A stretch of 64,000 bases of DNA from Sporomusaceae bacterium UBA7701. GTDB taxonomy: Bacteria > Bacillota > Negativicutes > Sporomusales > UBA7701. Made by a program: the position numbers and the translations under genes. Each line of letters begins with the position of its first letter. Position 1 is the first letter of the stretch. This document shows positions 41,753 through 49,733 of this stretch, piece by piece. The notes beneath the pieces are model-generated. The model was not told where the DNA came from. It was given only the letters and a program-made list of their open reading frames with translations, and made no database searches. Location of the stretch: positions 118,885-182,884 of the forward strand of contig DLGF01000024.1 of the NCBI GenBank assembly GCA_002482545.1, written 5' to 3'.

Positions 41753-42277
41753 CTAACGGGATAAATCCAGCACCCTATGAACGTAATCCCGGGTCTCGGC
41801 ATAGGGAGGAACGCCGTTATACTGCTGCACGGCCCCGGGCCCGGCGTTATAAGCGGCGACGGCCTTGGCGACATCGCCGTTGAAGGTATTCAGCATTTGC
41901 TTCAAATACCGGACGCCGCCATCGATATTTTCCTGGGGATTATAGATGTCGCGGACCCCCAGCCTCTGGGCGGTTTCAGGCATCAGCTGCATGACGCCGG
42001 CCGCCCCTGCCGGCGAAACGGCGCTCGGCTCCAGGCCGGATTCAGCGGTGGCTACCGCAAGAGCCAGCTTGCCGTCGACGTTGTACTTCTTCGCCGCAGC
42101 CTGCACCATTCCGGCGATGTCCGTCCGGTGGGAAGCGGTGCTAAAAGCCCCGCCGCGCTCCGCCCTGCTCAGGGCGGCGGCAAAACCGGCCGAGGGCGAG
42201 GGTGCGGTGTCGGACAGCCGCTGCACTCTGGCTTCGATATCGGCGATCCGCTGCATGACTTTTTGGATACTCTGCAT
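41753..42277 (-). CDS. Lytic transglycosylase in the flagellar operon
   Basis: A 174-residue protein with a C-terminal SLT/LT domain (about 60-165): catalytic Glu in ATAESGLEPSAVSPAGAAGV, MQLMPETAQRLGV and the AYNAGPGAVQQYNG motif. There is no signal peptide in the first ~60 residues (IQKVMQRIADIEARVQRLSD, helical), so it may be exported by the flagellar type III system, as FlgJ is. It stands between fliJ and the motE-like gene. Probable job: opening peptidoglycan for rod assembly. Start ATG 42275-42277. Confidence 0.88.
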   Translation of the reverse strand: MQSIQKVMQRIADIEARVQRLSDTAPSPSAGFAAALSRAERGGAFSTASHRTDIAGMVQAAAKKYNVDGKLALAVATAESGLEPSAVSPAGAAGVMQLMPETAQRLGVRDIYNPQENIDGGVRYLKQMLNTFNGDVAKAVAAYNAGPGAVQQYNGVPPYAETRDYVHRVLDLSR

Positions 42278-42289
42278 ATCGGTACCTCT

Positions 42290-42739
42290 TTAATTCCGGA
42301 CAAACGCTTGCAGACCAAGCTCATCAAGCTCTTTTTGCTCCTCGCGGAGCAACTCGGCCCGATATTGGCGCAACCGTTTTTCCCGTAATTTTTCGACTAC
42401 CTTTCGCGCCTTGGCCGCTTCTTCCATATTATGAATACACTCCTGACGGAAGCTTTCGGCGGCGGCAACGCTTTGCTGCTGGCGCGCTATATCACATATC
42501 AATTTATCGTTATAATCTTGAAACATCTTAAGTGAACCAACCGTAACCGGCTGTTGCTGGCGTTCCCGCCAAACCGCAAGATGGTCGGCCAGCTTATCTT
42601 CCATCCGGACGAGTTCCTCCTGGGCGGCAAGATACTTGGCCGTTGCCTGGGCAAGCGACACCTGGGCCTGTTCCTCCTGGATGCGGCGGAACTTCAGCAG
42701 GGCGTCGAGGCGAAACTGAAAGGGCTTTATGGTGACCAC
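42290..42739 (-). CDS. fliJ: Flagellar export chaperone FliJ
   Basis: A 149-residue, almost entirely coiled-coil protein (FRLDALLKFRRIQEEQAQVS onwards), matching FliJ, the general chaperone that contacts FliI and FlhA. The family's N-terminal F-x-L-xx-L/xL-x-x-R pattern is present. It follows fliI by about 16 bp and starts at GTG/ATG near 42739 after CAGGAGGTGGTCACC-like SD sequence. Confidence 0.92.
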   Translation of the reverse strand: MVTIKPFQFRLDALLKFRRIQEEQAQVSLAQATAKYLAAQEELVRMEDKLADHLAVWRERQQQPVTVGSLKMFQDYNDKLICDIARQQQSVAAAESFRQECIHNMEEAAKARKVVEKLREKRLRQYRAELLREEQKELDELGLQAFVRN

Positions 42740-42754
42740 CTCCCAGGATGACGT

Positions 42755-44068
42755 CTAGCCGGAAATATTGGACAACAGGCTGCGGGTCAAGGCGAAATTC
42801 GTTTTCTCGAATACATCCTGCTGCAGGAATTTGCGGATAGGGCCGATCAGGTCGATGGCCTGATCGATATTCGGGTTGCTGCCTGCAGCGTAGGCCCCGA
42901 TATTGATGAGATCTTCCGCGTCCCGGTGCACCGCCAGCATCGTGCGAATGAGCTGCGCCTTCTGCCAGTGTTTCTGGTCCACCAGTTCCAGCATCAGCCG
43001 GCTCACGCTCTGCAGGATGTCGATGGCCGGATAATGGTTCTGGGACGCAAGGCTGCGGGATAAGACGATATGTCCGTCGAGGATGCTGCGGACGGTATCC
43101 GAAATCGGCTCGTTCATATCATCGCCGTCCACCAGAACGGTGTAAATCCCGGTAATCGACCCTTTGTCACTGGCCCCGGTCCGCTCCAGCAGCTTGGGCA
43201 GCAGAGCGAACACGGACGGCGTATAGCCGCGGGTCGCCGGCGGTTCGCCTACGGTCAGCCCGACCTCCCTCTGGGCTACTGCGAAGCGGGTGACGGAGTC
43301 CATCATCAGCATGACGTTCAGACCTTGGTCCCGGAAATATTCAGCCACAGCCGTCGCCGTCATGGCGCCTTTGAGACGCAGGAGCGCCGGCTGGTCGGAG
43401 GTGGCGACGACTACGACGGAGCGCTTGAGGCCTTCCTCACCGAGATCGCGTTCCAGAAACTCGCGAACCTCCCGTCCCCGCTCGCCGATGAGCGCGATAA
43501 CGCTGATATCGGCTTCGGTATTGCGGGCCATCATGCCCAACAGGGTGCTTTTCCCCACCCCGCTGCCGGCCATGATGCCGATCCGCTGGCCGCGGCCCAG
43601 AGTAAGCAGGCCGTCGATAGCCCTAACGCCTACCGAAATGGGTTCCGTGATGCGTTTACGGGACAGTGGCGAGGGCGGGGCGGCATGCAGCGGGTATTCC
43701 CGTTCGGAAAGAATCGGGCCTCCGCCGTCGATCGGATTGCCGAGCCCATCCAGAACCCGTCCCAGCAATTGGTGACCGACGTTTACGCGAAGGGTGCGCC
43801 GGGCGGAGATGACGGAACAGCCCGGGCCGATGCCGTGCATTTCTCCCAGCGGCATCAGCAGCGCCTGGCTTTGCCGGAAGCCGACCACCTCGGCGGGGAG
43901 CATCAGATTCTCCTGCGGCGAAGATATGTAGCAGAGGTCGCCCAGGTTTACCCGGGGACCGTGGGACTCGATCAGCAGGCCAACGACCTGAGTCACCCGC
44001 CCCAACTGCTGAAAGGGGTCGATTTCATTGACAGCGGCAAAATACTTCTCCATATCAAAGCTGTTCAT
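42755..44068 (-). CDS. fliI: Flagellar export ATPase FliI
   Basis: FliI is the export ATPase, related to the F1 beta subunit. The 437-residue protein has Walker A GSGVGKST (168-175), Walker B in NVMLMMDSVTRFAVAQREVG (in part: LMMDSVTRFA), GEPPATRGYTPSVFALLPKL, and the C-terminal domain. It overlaps the fliH stop by 4 bp, consistent with the FliH-FliI complex being co-translated. Confidence 0.97.
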   Translation of the reverse strand: MNSFDMEKYFAAVNEIDPFQQLGRVTQVVGLLIESHGPRVNLGDLCYISSPQENLMLPAEVVGFRQSQALLMPLGEMHGIGPGCSVISARRTLRVNVGHQLLGRVLDGLGNPIDGGGPILSEREYPLHAAPPSPLSRKRITEPISVGVRAIDGLLTLGRGQRIGIMAGSGVGKSTLLGMMARNTEADISVIALIGERGREVREFLERDLGEEGLKRSVVVVATSDQPALLRLKGAMTATAVAEYFRDQGLNVMLMMDSVTRFAVAQREVGLTVGEPPATRGYTPSVFALLPKLLERTGASDKGSITGIYTVLVDGDDMNEPISDTVRSILDGHIVLSRSLASQNHYPAIDILQSVSRLMLELVDQKHWQKAQLIRTMLAVHRDAEDLINIGAYAAGSNPNIDQAIDLIGPIRKFLQQDVFEKTNFALTRSLLSNISG

Positions 44069-44859
44069 TGGACCATATCCTTCAGCGCCGTTTTGATCAG
44101 CTCGAGTTGGGTGTCAATCCGGGCGTCAATCGCCCCGTAGGGGGTTTCAATGACGCAATCGCCGTTTTTGAGATTGGTGTCGGCCTGAATCGTCAGTTTG
44201 CTCTCCCGTTTTAAGAGCGACTGAAGTTCCCGCCTGGCTTGCAGCACAACTTCATAATCCTCGGGATTGACCCGCAGCGAAACCTGTTCCTGATCGCGGA
44301 CCCGGTTTAAAGCCGCCTGGACGATCGGCAAAACCGCCATGGGATTTTCCTCGATTTCGCGGGACAGAATCTTGCGGGCGACCGCCACGGAAAGTTCGAC
44401 CATTTGCCGTTCAGCGGAAGTCAGCATTGCCGCCGCTTCCTCCTGGGCAAGCGCCATCAGCCGCTCCGCCCGGCCCACGGCCTCTTCGAGGGTGCTGGCC
44501 ACTTCCGAGAAACCTTCTTGCCGGCCTTCTTCCTTGCCCTGATTAAACCCGTCCTGATGCCCCTGCTGGAAGCCTTCCTCCCGGGCATCCGCCTTCAGGC
44601 GTTCAGCCTCCTCGGAGGTTTCGCGGATGATGTCCGCGGCCTCGTCCTGGGCGCGGGCTACGATTTCTTCCGCCTTGGCCAGTGCTTCCTGCAGCGCCTC
44701 TTCCGCGGGAGAAACCGCAATCTCCTCCGCCGCAGCCTCGTCAGGCTCGCCGGCATCGGTTATTTCGGGGTTTTCAGGCACGACACAAGGTTCCGGCATC
44801 CGGTACTCGATAATCACCGGCGTCTTCCGGAGCCGCGCGCTCTTGATAATGTTAGACAA
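44065..44859 (-). CDS. fliH: Flagellar export ATPase regulator FliH
   Basis: FliH binds FliI and restrains it. The 264-residue protein has a coiled-coil centre (EEALQEALAKAEEIVARAQD, EEAERLKADAREEGFQQGHQ) with the GxxxG-like helical repeat typical for FliH and a C-terminal FliH/HrpE domain (VAVARKILSREIEENPMAVL). It begins at TTG 44857-44859, inside the last codons of fliG, after AAAGGAGACGAG, giving translational coupling. Confidence 0.93.
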   Translation of the reverse strand: MSNIIKSARLRKTPVIIEYRMPEPCVVPENPEITDAGEPDEAAAEEIAVSPAEEALQEALAKAEEIVARAQDEAADIIRETSEEAERLKADAREEGFQQGHQDGFNQGKEEGRQEGFSEVASTLEEAVGRAERLMALAQEEAAAMLTSAERQMVELSVAVARKILSREIEENPMAVLPIVQAALNRVRDQEQVSLRVNPEDYEVVLQARRELQSLLKRESKLTIQADTNLKNGDCVIETPYGAIDARIDTQLELIKTALKDMVQ

Positions 44860-45877
44860 TGATCTCGTCTCCTTTGCCGCGGGACACGATTATTTCGCCC
44901 GAGTCTTCGAGACGGCGGATGACATTGACCACTTTTTGCTGGGCTTCTTCCACGTCGCGGATTCTGACGGGGCCCATGTATTGAATTTCTTCACGCAGCA
45001 TCTCGGATGCGCGCTTGGACATGTTCTTGTAGATCTTTTCGGCAACCTCGGAGGAAGACGCCTTGAGAGCCAGCGCCAGATCCTTCGAATCGATTTCGCG
45101 GAGCACCAGTTGGAGGGACCGGTCGTCGAGCAGAACGATATCCTCGAATACGAACATCCGTTTTTTGATTTCTTCGGCCAGCTCGGGATTCTGGATCTCC
45201 AGGTTTTCGATAATCGTCCGCTCGGTGGTCCGGTCAACCCGGTTGAGCACTTCGACGACGGAATCGATGCCGCCGGCGGCGGTAAAGTCCTGAGTGACAA
45301 GCGAGGAAAGCTTCCGCTCCAGAATACGCTCGACGTCTTTGATGACATCCGGCGACGTACGGTCCATAAGCGCAATACGCTTCGCCACGTCCACCTGGCG
45401 GTCAGGCGGCAGGGCCGACAGGATGATCGACGACTGATCAGGCTGAAGGTAAGCCATGATGAGAGCAATCGTCTGGGGATGCTCATTCTGGATAAAATTG
45501 AGAAGCTGCGACGGATCGGTCTTGCGGGCGAAATCAAAGGGCCGGATCTGCAGACTGGAGGTCAGGCGATTGATAATCATGATCGCCTTCTCGGGGCCGA
45601 GGGCCTTTTCGATGATCTCGCGGGCATAGTCGATGCCGCCGGTGGAAATATATTCCTTAGCCATGCAGAGTTGATGGAATTCGGCCAGCACCCGGTCTTT
45701 CTGTTCCTGGCTGACCTTGCGCTGATTGGCGATCTCCAGGGTCAGCTTTTCAATTTCATCTTCCCGTAAATGTTTAAAGATCTGCGCAGAGGCATCGGGG
45801 CCGAGGGTGATAAGCATAATGGCCGCTTTCTGCTTGCCGGTTAGGTCACTGCTGGACTGAAGCGCACTCACACTCAC
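44852..45877 (-). CDS. fliG: Flagellar motor switch protein FliG
   Basis: FliG is the rotor protein that transmits torque from the stators. The 341-residue protein has the N-terminal LTGKQKAAIMLITLGPDASA domain, the middle EHPQTIALIMAYLQPDQSS segment with the EHPQ motif, and the C-terminal charged ridge (FVFEDIVLLDDRSLQLVLRE in part, RAEMLREEIQYMGPVRIRDV-like end). Start ATG 45875-45877. It follows fliF by 7 bp. Confidence 0.97.
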   Translation of the reverse strand: MSVSALQSSSDLTGKQKAAIMLITLGPDASAQIFKHLREDEIEKLTLEIANQRKVSQEQKDRVLAEFHQLCMAKEYISTGGIDYAREIIEKALGPEKAIMIINRLTSSLQIRPFDFARKTDPSQLLNFIQNEHPQTIALIMAYLQPDQSSIILSALPPDRQVDVAKRIALMDRTSPDVIKDVERILERKLSSLVTQDFTAAGGIDSVVEVLNRVDRTTERTIIENLEIQNPELAEEIKKRMFVFEDIVLLDDRSLQLVLREIDSKDLALALKASSSEVAEKIYKNMSKRASEMLREEIQYMGPVRIRDVEEAQQKVVNVIRRLEDSGEIIVSRGKGDEIIV

Positions 45878-45883
45878 CCCTCC

Positions 45884-47443
45884 TTACTCTTCGGTCAGCC
45901 AAGCTCGGATCATCTGGGCCACCTCGTCTGGTTTTCCTTTAGCGAGCTTGGTGATTACCTCGCGCTGAGCCATCCGGTCTTTGTCCTGCTGGGACAGGTC
46001 CTTGTTGGCCGCTTCAAGCACATGCGGCTCCTCGATCGGCAGCATCGGTCCCGCTTCCAGGGCGGCGGCGGCTTCCTCTTCGGCCCGGCGGCGACGTACA
46101 TAGGAAAGGATAAACAGTAGTAAAATTATAAGTGCTGCGACTGCGGCTCCGACCTTTATCCAGAAGGAACGGGTCTGTGCTTGGGCGAGCTCCAGTTCTT
46201 CCTGCTTCTGTTTGTCTGCCAGTTCGGTGCTGAAGGGTATGCTTTCCACGGAAATCATGTCGCCCCGGGTCGGATTGAACCCGACGGCGGAGGAGACCAC
46301 TTTCAGGATGCTGTCCTGCTGGGCGGCCGCAACGTTGGAATCGACCATGACCGCTACGGTCAGCCGTCTGATGGAACCGGGAGCGGCCACGACTTTTTCC
46401 TTGGTTTCGTTGATTTCGTAGTTGCGGGTTACTTCCTTTTTTTCGTATGTAGATTGGTTATTGTTGGTGGTGACATAGCCGGGAATGTTGGAAGTCGTTC
46501 CCGGTACTCCGCCGGGCTGCTGAGGCGAGGTGCCCCGATAGCTTTCGTTCATTTCCTGCGAACTTCTGACAATGCCCTTGTCGTCCACCACCGGTTCGAA
46601 GACCTGACGGTCGAGCGTCCGTTGATCGAAGCTCAGCTCCACGCTTACCCGGACCGCCGACCGGCCGGGCCCCAGCACCTGTTCCAGGAGCGACTGCGTG
46701 CTTTTCTGCAGGTCGTCCTGAACTTTCTTCGTCAGTTCGAGCTGGGTCAGGGTCTTCTTGCTGTTCAGCTTCTGGGGATCGGTGTCATCCTGGTCATTGA
46801 GCACCCTGGCGTAATTGTCCAGGACGGTTATGTTTTCCGGCTTGAGACCCTGGATGCTGTGGGCAACCAGGTTGACAATCCCTTTGACCTGTTCGGGGGA
46901 AAGCTCGGCTTCGGGCTTTAGCTTCAACATGATCGAGGCCGTGGCCGGTTTCTCGTTCTTCTTATACAGGCTATCCTCCGGGAGCACAATATGAACGCGG
47001 GCTTTTTCCACCTCGGCCATCTGCTCGATGGTCTTGGTCAGTTCCCCCTGGAGAGCCTGCAGAAGATTTACTTTGTTCTGAAACTCCGTGGTCCCGAATT
47101 TTGTCTGGTCAAAGATTTCAAAGCCTTTATTGCCTCGTGGCAAGCCTTGGCTTGCCAGATCAAGCCGTATTCGATAGACGTCTTTGGCGGACACGAGGAT
47201 GGCTGATCCGTTGCTGCCTATCTCGTAGGGCACTTTCATCTCTTTTAGTTTTGCGGCAACTTCCCCTGCGTCTTTGGCATCCATACCGGTAAACAAAGGT
47301 ACGTTTTCGGGGCGGCTGCCCCACCATACACTCCATCCGATAACCACGGCGACTAAGAGGATGGCCGTACCCGCGATAATATACTTTTCGCGTTTTCCAA
47401 TTTTCTGCCACAACTGCAGAAGCCGTTCTTTCCACTCGGCCAT
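45884..47443 (-). CDS. fliF: Flagellar MS-ring protein FliF
   Basis: FliF forms the MS ring. The 519-residue protein has two membrane segments (about 24-43 and about 433-455), the ring-building motifs in between (SQGLPRGNKGFEIFDQTKFG, VHIVLPEDSLYKKNEKPATA), and a C-terminal FliG-binding tail. Upstream in the operon is fliE, downstream fliG. Start ATG 47441-47443. Confidence 0.97.
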   Translation of the reverse strand: MAEWKERLLQLWQKIGKREKYIIAGTAILLVAVVIGWSVWWGSRPENVPLFTGMDAKDAGEVAAKLKEMKVPYEIGSNGSAILVSAKDVYRIRLDLASQGLPRGNKGFEIFDQTKFGTTEFQNKVNLLQALQGELTKTIEQMAEVEKARVHIVLPEDSLYKKNEKPATASIMLKLKPEAELSPEQVKGIVNLVAHSIQGLKPENITVLDNYARVLNDQDDTDPQKLNSKKTLTQLELTKKVQDDLQKSTQSLLEQVLGPGRSAVRVSVELSFDQRTLDRQVFEPVVDDKGIVRSSQEMNESYRGTSPQQPGGVPGTTSNIPGYVTTNNNQSTYEKKEVTRNYEINETKEKVVAAPGSIRRLTVAVMVDSNVAAAQQDSILKVVSSAVGFNPTRGDMISVESIPFSTELADKQKQEELELAQAQTRSFWIKVGAAVAALIILLLFILSYVRRRRAEEEAAAALEAGPMLPIEEPHVLEAANKDLSQQDKDRMAQREVITKLAKGKPDEVAQMIRAWLTEE

Positions 47444-47492
47444 AGCTCCACCTCTTCGAGCGACTTATAATACCCAAGGAATACTTACCAAG

Positions 47493-47789
47493 TTATACCT
47501 GCATCCGCATAATTTCCTGATAAGCATCCAACACCTTATTTCTCACCTGCATGGTAAGCTGTAAGGCGATCGTCGCTTTTTCAGTGGCCACAACTACTTC
47601 CGATACATCTTGTATTTTGCCTGTCGCCAAGTCGATCGAGGCCTGCTTGGACTGCTGCTGCAGTTCATTGACATCGGCGACCGCATCGGAAAGAAATTGG
47701 CTGAAGCTTTTTCCCTCGTCCGCCGGCGCAACCAAACTCTGAGCCCGGTCGACTCCGGCAGGGAGCAATTTTAGCGGTTCAATGCGCAT
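47493..47789 (-). CDS. fliE: Flagellar hook-basal body protein FliE
   Basis: FliE is the adaptor between MS ring and rod. The 98-residue protein ends with the conserved QLTMQVRNKVLDAYQEIMRM and has SFSQFLSDAVADVNELQQQS (in part), both diagnostic. It stands between flgC and fliF, 49 bp before fliF. Start ATG 47787-47789 after AAGGAGGAAATG. Confidence 0.96.
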   Translation of the reverse strand: MRIEPLKLLPAGVDRAQSLVAPADEGKSFSQFLSDAVADVNELQQQSKQASIDLATGKIQDVSEVVVATEKATIALQLTMQVRNKVLDAYQEIMRMQV

Positions 47790-47807
47790 TCCATTTCCTC
47801 CTTAATT

Positions 47808-48242
47808 CTACCGGCCTATATCCAGGGCTTTCATCGCCATGCTCTTGGCTGAGTTGACCGCCGTGACGTTCGCCTCATAGGCGCGGGTGGCGGTAATCAT
47901 ATCAACCATCTCCGCCACGATATTGATGTTCGGCATTTCCACATAACCGTCCTGATTGGCGTCGGGATGGCTGGGGTCATACACCATTTTGAACGGCGAC
48001 TCGTCTTTCGTGATGCCGACGACCCGGACTCCCTGGCCGGGGTCCATTTCGCGGGCCAGCATCTGGCTGAAGGCATTGGTCTTGGCGCGCGGTTCGAAGA
48101 CCACCATCTGCCGGCGATAGGGCCCGCCTTCCGCCGTACGGGTAGTGTTGGCGTTGGCAATATTGTTGGATATAACATCCAGCCGTAGCCTTTCGGCCGT
48201 CAGACCGGAAGCTGCGGCGTCAATCGCCCCGAACATTCCCAT
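47808..48242 (-). CDS. flgC: Flagellar basal-body rod protein FlgC
   Basis: A 144-residue proximal rod protein. N-terminal AIDAAASGLTAERLRLDVIS, NNIANANTTRTAEGGPYRRQ and C-terminal EMVDMITATRAYEANVTAVN are standard. Start ATG 48240-48242, two bases after flgB; 18 bp before fliE. Confidence 0.97.
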   Translation of the reverse strand: MGMFGAIDAAASGLTAERLRLDVISNNIANANTTRTAEGGPYRRQMVVFEPRAKTNAFSQMLAREMDPGQGVRVVGITKDESPFKMVYDPSHPDANQDGYVEMPNINIVAEMVDMITATRAYEANVTAVNSAKSMAMKALDIGR

Positions 48243-48244
48243 AG

Positions 48245-48658
48245 CTAACGTCTCCCTTCATTGATTACCGATTTGAGGCCGGAAAAATAGCGGCCAAGCT
48301 GTTGGGCCACAGCATCGTAATAAATGGTGTTTTTGGCCATATTCGCCATCTCGGCATCAATATCGACATTGTTGTCATCCGTCCGGAGAGAAGTTGTCGT
48401 GTCGGTGGTGATCACCGGCTCGAACCCGCCGGAGTGTTTACTGCCGGTCAGATGCTTGGCGTGGGTTCTCGTCATCGCCGGTTCGGCAGGCGCAAGCGCT
48501 TCGGCGAGCTGATCTTCGAACGATACATCACTTTTTTTAAACAGCGGTGTGTTGACGTTGGCAATGTTGTTGCTGATTACTTTATGCCGCAACGCCGAAG
48601 CCGACATCGCACGTTCCAGGATGGTCTCCTGAGGTGACGATAAAATTGATTTGACCAC
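48245..48658 (-). CDS. flgB: Flagellar basal-body rod protein FlgB
   Basis: A 137-residue rod protein and the first gene of the ~32-kb fla/che operon. Motifs are ERAMSASALRHKVISNNIAN, VNTPLFKKSDVSFEDQL and NVDIDAEMANMAKNTIYYDA. The start is GTG 48656-48658, six bases after AAGGGGGC. As in B. subtilis, codY is the gene upstream. Confidence 0.96.
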   Translation of the reverse strand: MVKSILSSPQETILERAMSASALRHKVISNNIANVNTPLFKKSDVSFEDQLAEALAPAEPAMTRTHAKHLTGSKHSGGFEPVITTDTTTSLRTDDNNVDIDAEMANMAKNTIYYDAVAQQLGRYFSGLKSVINEGRR

Positions 48659-48660
48659 AA

Positions 48661-48830
48661 GATAGCCCCCTTATTTGATGATATCAAGGGTTTTTCTACC
48701 ACATCTCTTGCATCATTCTACATAATTAAATAAAATCCTTTCGCTTTTTTCACAAATTAGTCATTTTTTTGACAAGTTTTGTTATAAAATCGAAAATTAT
48801 GTCGATTTTCGCGCTTTTTCTTTTGCATGC
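48661..48830 (-). promoter_or_regulatory. AT-rich leader of the flagellar operon
   Basis: About 170 bp of strikingly AT-rich, non-coding sequence between codY and flgB. It must contain the fla/che promoter. A TTGTGA (minus strand) followed 17 bp later by TATTTA is the best SigA-like pair, but is weak, and TAGAAT a little further on is an alternative -10. A 7+7 inverted repeat CGAAAAT/ATTTTCG (48791-48797 with 48805-48811) lies upstream. No SigD-type promoter (TAAA-N15-CCGATAT) was seen. Confidence 0.5.
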
Positions 48831-48860
48831 AAAAAAACACCCACGCTTACGTGGGTGTTT
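48831..48860 (-). terminator. Intrinsic terminator after codY
   Basis: A perfect 11-bp stem AAACACCCACG / CGTGGGTGTTT (48835-48845 with 48850-48860), 4-nt loop, followed on the minus strand by TTTTTTTGC. It separates the dprA-codY genes from the flagellar operon. Confidence 0.93.
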
Positions 48861-48879
48861 CCAGCTCTTGCTATTTTTG

Positions 48880-49656
48880 CTATTTTTTTAACTTCTTCAG
48901 TTCTTCCAGGAGACGTTCATTCAGAACCTTGATATAGGTTCCTTTCATGCCAAGCGACTTGGACTCGATGACGCCGGCGCTCTCGAATTTGCGGAGCGCA
49001 TTGACGATTACGGAGCGGGTGATGCCCACCCGGTCGGCGATCTTGCTGGCCACCAGCAGTCCTTCATTGCCTTCCAGTTCGCCAAGAATGTGCATCACGG
49101 CTTCGAGTTCGGAGTAGGACAGAGTGCCGAGGGCCACCTGAACCGTCGCCTTTTTCCGGGCTTCCTCCTCGATTCTGCCGCTTCTGTCCCGCAGAATCTC
49201 CATACCGACAACGGTCGCGCCGTATTCGGCCAGGATGAGATCCTCGTCGGTAAATTCGATCTCGAACTTGGCGACAATCAGCGTGCCAAGCCGTTCGCCG
49301 CCGCCGTGAATGGGAATGATGGTGGTGAATTTTTCCCGGAAGATGCATTCGGTTCCTTCGCTGAACGCGCAGCCGCCATCTTTCAGCAGCAGGTTCGGCG
49401 AAGCTTCCTGAATCCTGAGAAGCCATTCCACATACCGTTCGGGAAATACGCCGGGCGAGAGCACCCGGTCGCGCATGATGTCACATTCGAAGTCGTGCAG
49501 CAGGGCGAATCCCATAACAGCTCCGGCTTTGCTGACGATGTAGACATTGGCATCCATGACGTTGCTTAAAACATTGGAAATAGCGGTGTATTCGACAGTA
49601 TCCGAATTTTGCAGTAGTTTATTAATTTTGCGGGTGCGTTCTAGCAATGACGACAC
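48880..49656 (-). CDS. codY: GTP- and branched-chain amino acid-sensing repressor CodY
   Basis: CodY represses stationary-phase and, in B. subtilis, flagellar genes when GTP and branched-chain amino acids are plentiful. The 258-residue protein has an N-terminal GAF domain (about 1-155), a linker, and a C-terminal winged HTH (about 205-240: ADRVGITRSVIVNALRKFES, AGVIESKSLGMKGTYIKVLN). Start is GTG 49654-49656 (SSLLERTRKINKLL). It is followed by a strong terminator and then the fla/che operon, the same order as in B. subtilis. Confidence 0.96.
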   Translation of the reverse strand: MSSLLERTRKINKLLQNSDTVEYTAISNVLSNVMDANVYIVSKAGAVMGFALLHDFECDIMRDRVLSPGVFPERYVEWLLRIQEASPNLLLKDGGCAFSEGTECIFREKFTTIIPIHGGGERLGTLIVAKFEIEFTDEDLILAEYGATVVGMEILRDRSGRIEEEARKKATVQVALGTLSYSELEAVMHILGELEGNEGLLVASKIADRVGITRSVIVNALRKFESAGVIESKSLGMKGTYIKVLNERLLEELKKLKK

Positions 49657-49733
49657 TCCATATCATCCTGCCCTTCTGTTTGAAATTTGTTCTGTTGGGT
49701 GAAACGGTGTTCAATCATCCGACGACGCGAAAG

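Noticed and set aside
48785..48815. Possible CodY box upstream of flgB
   Set aside because: The inverted repeat matches only one half of the CodY consensus AATTTTCWGAAAATT; about half the positions mismatch in each register.
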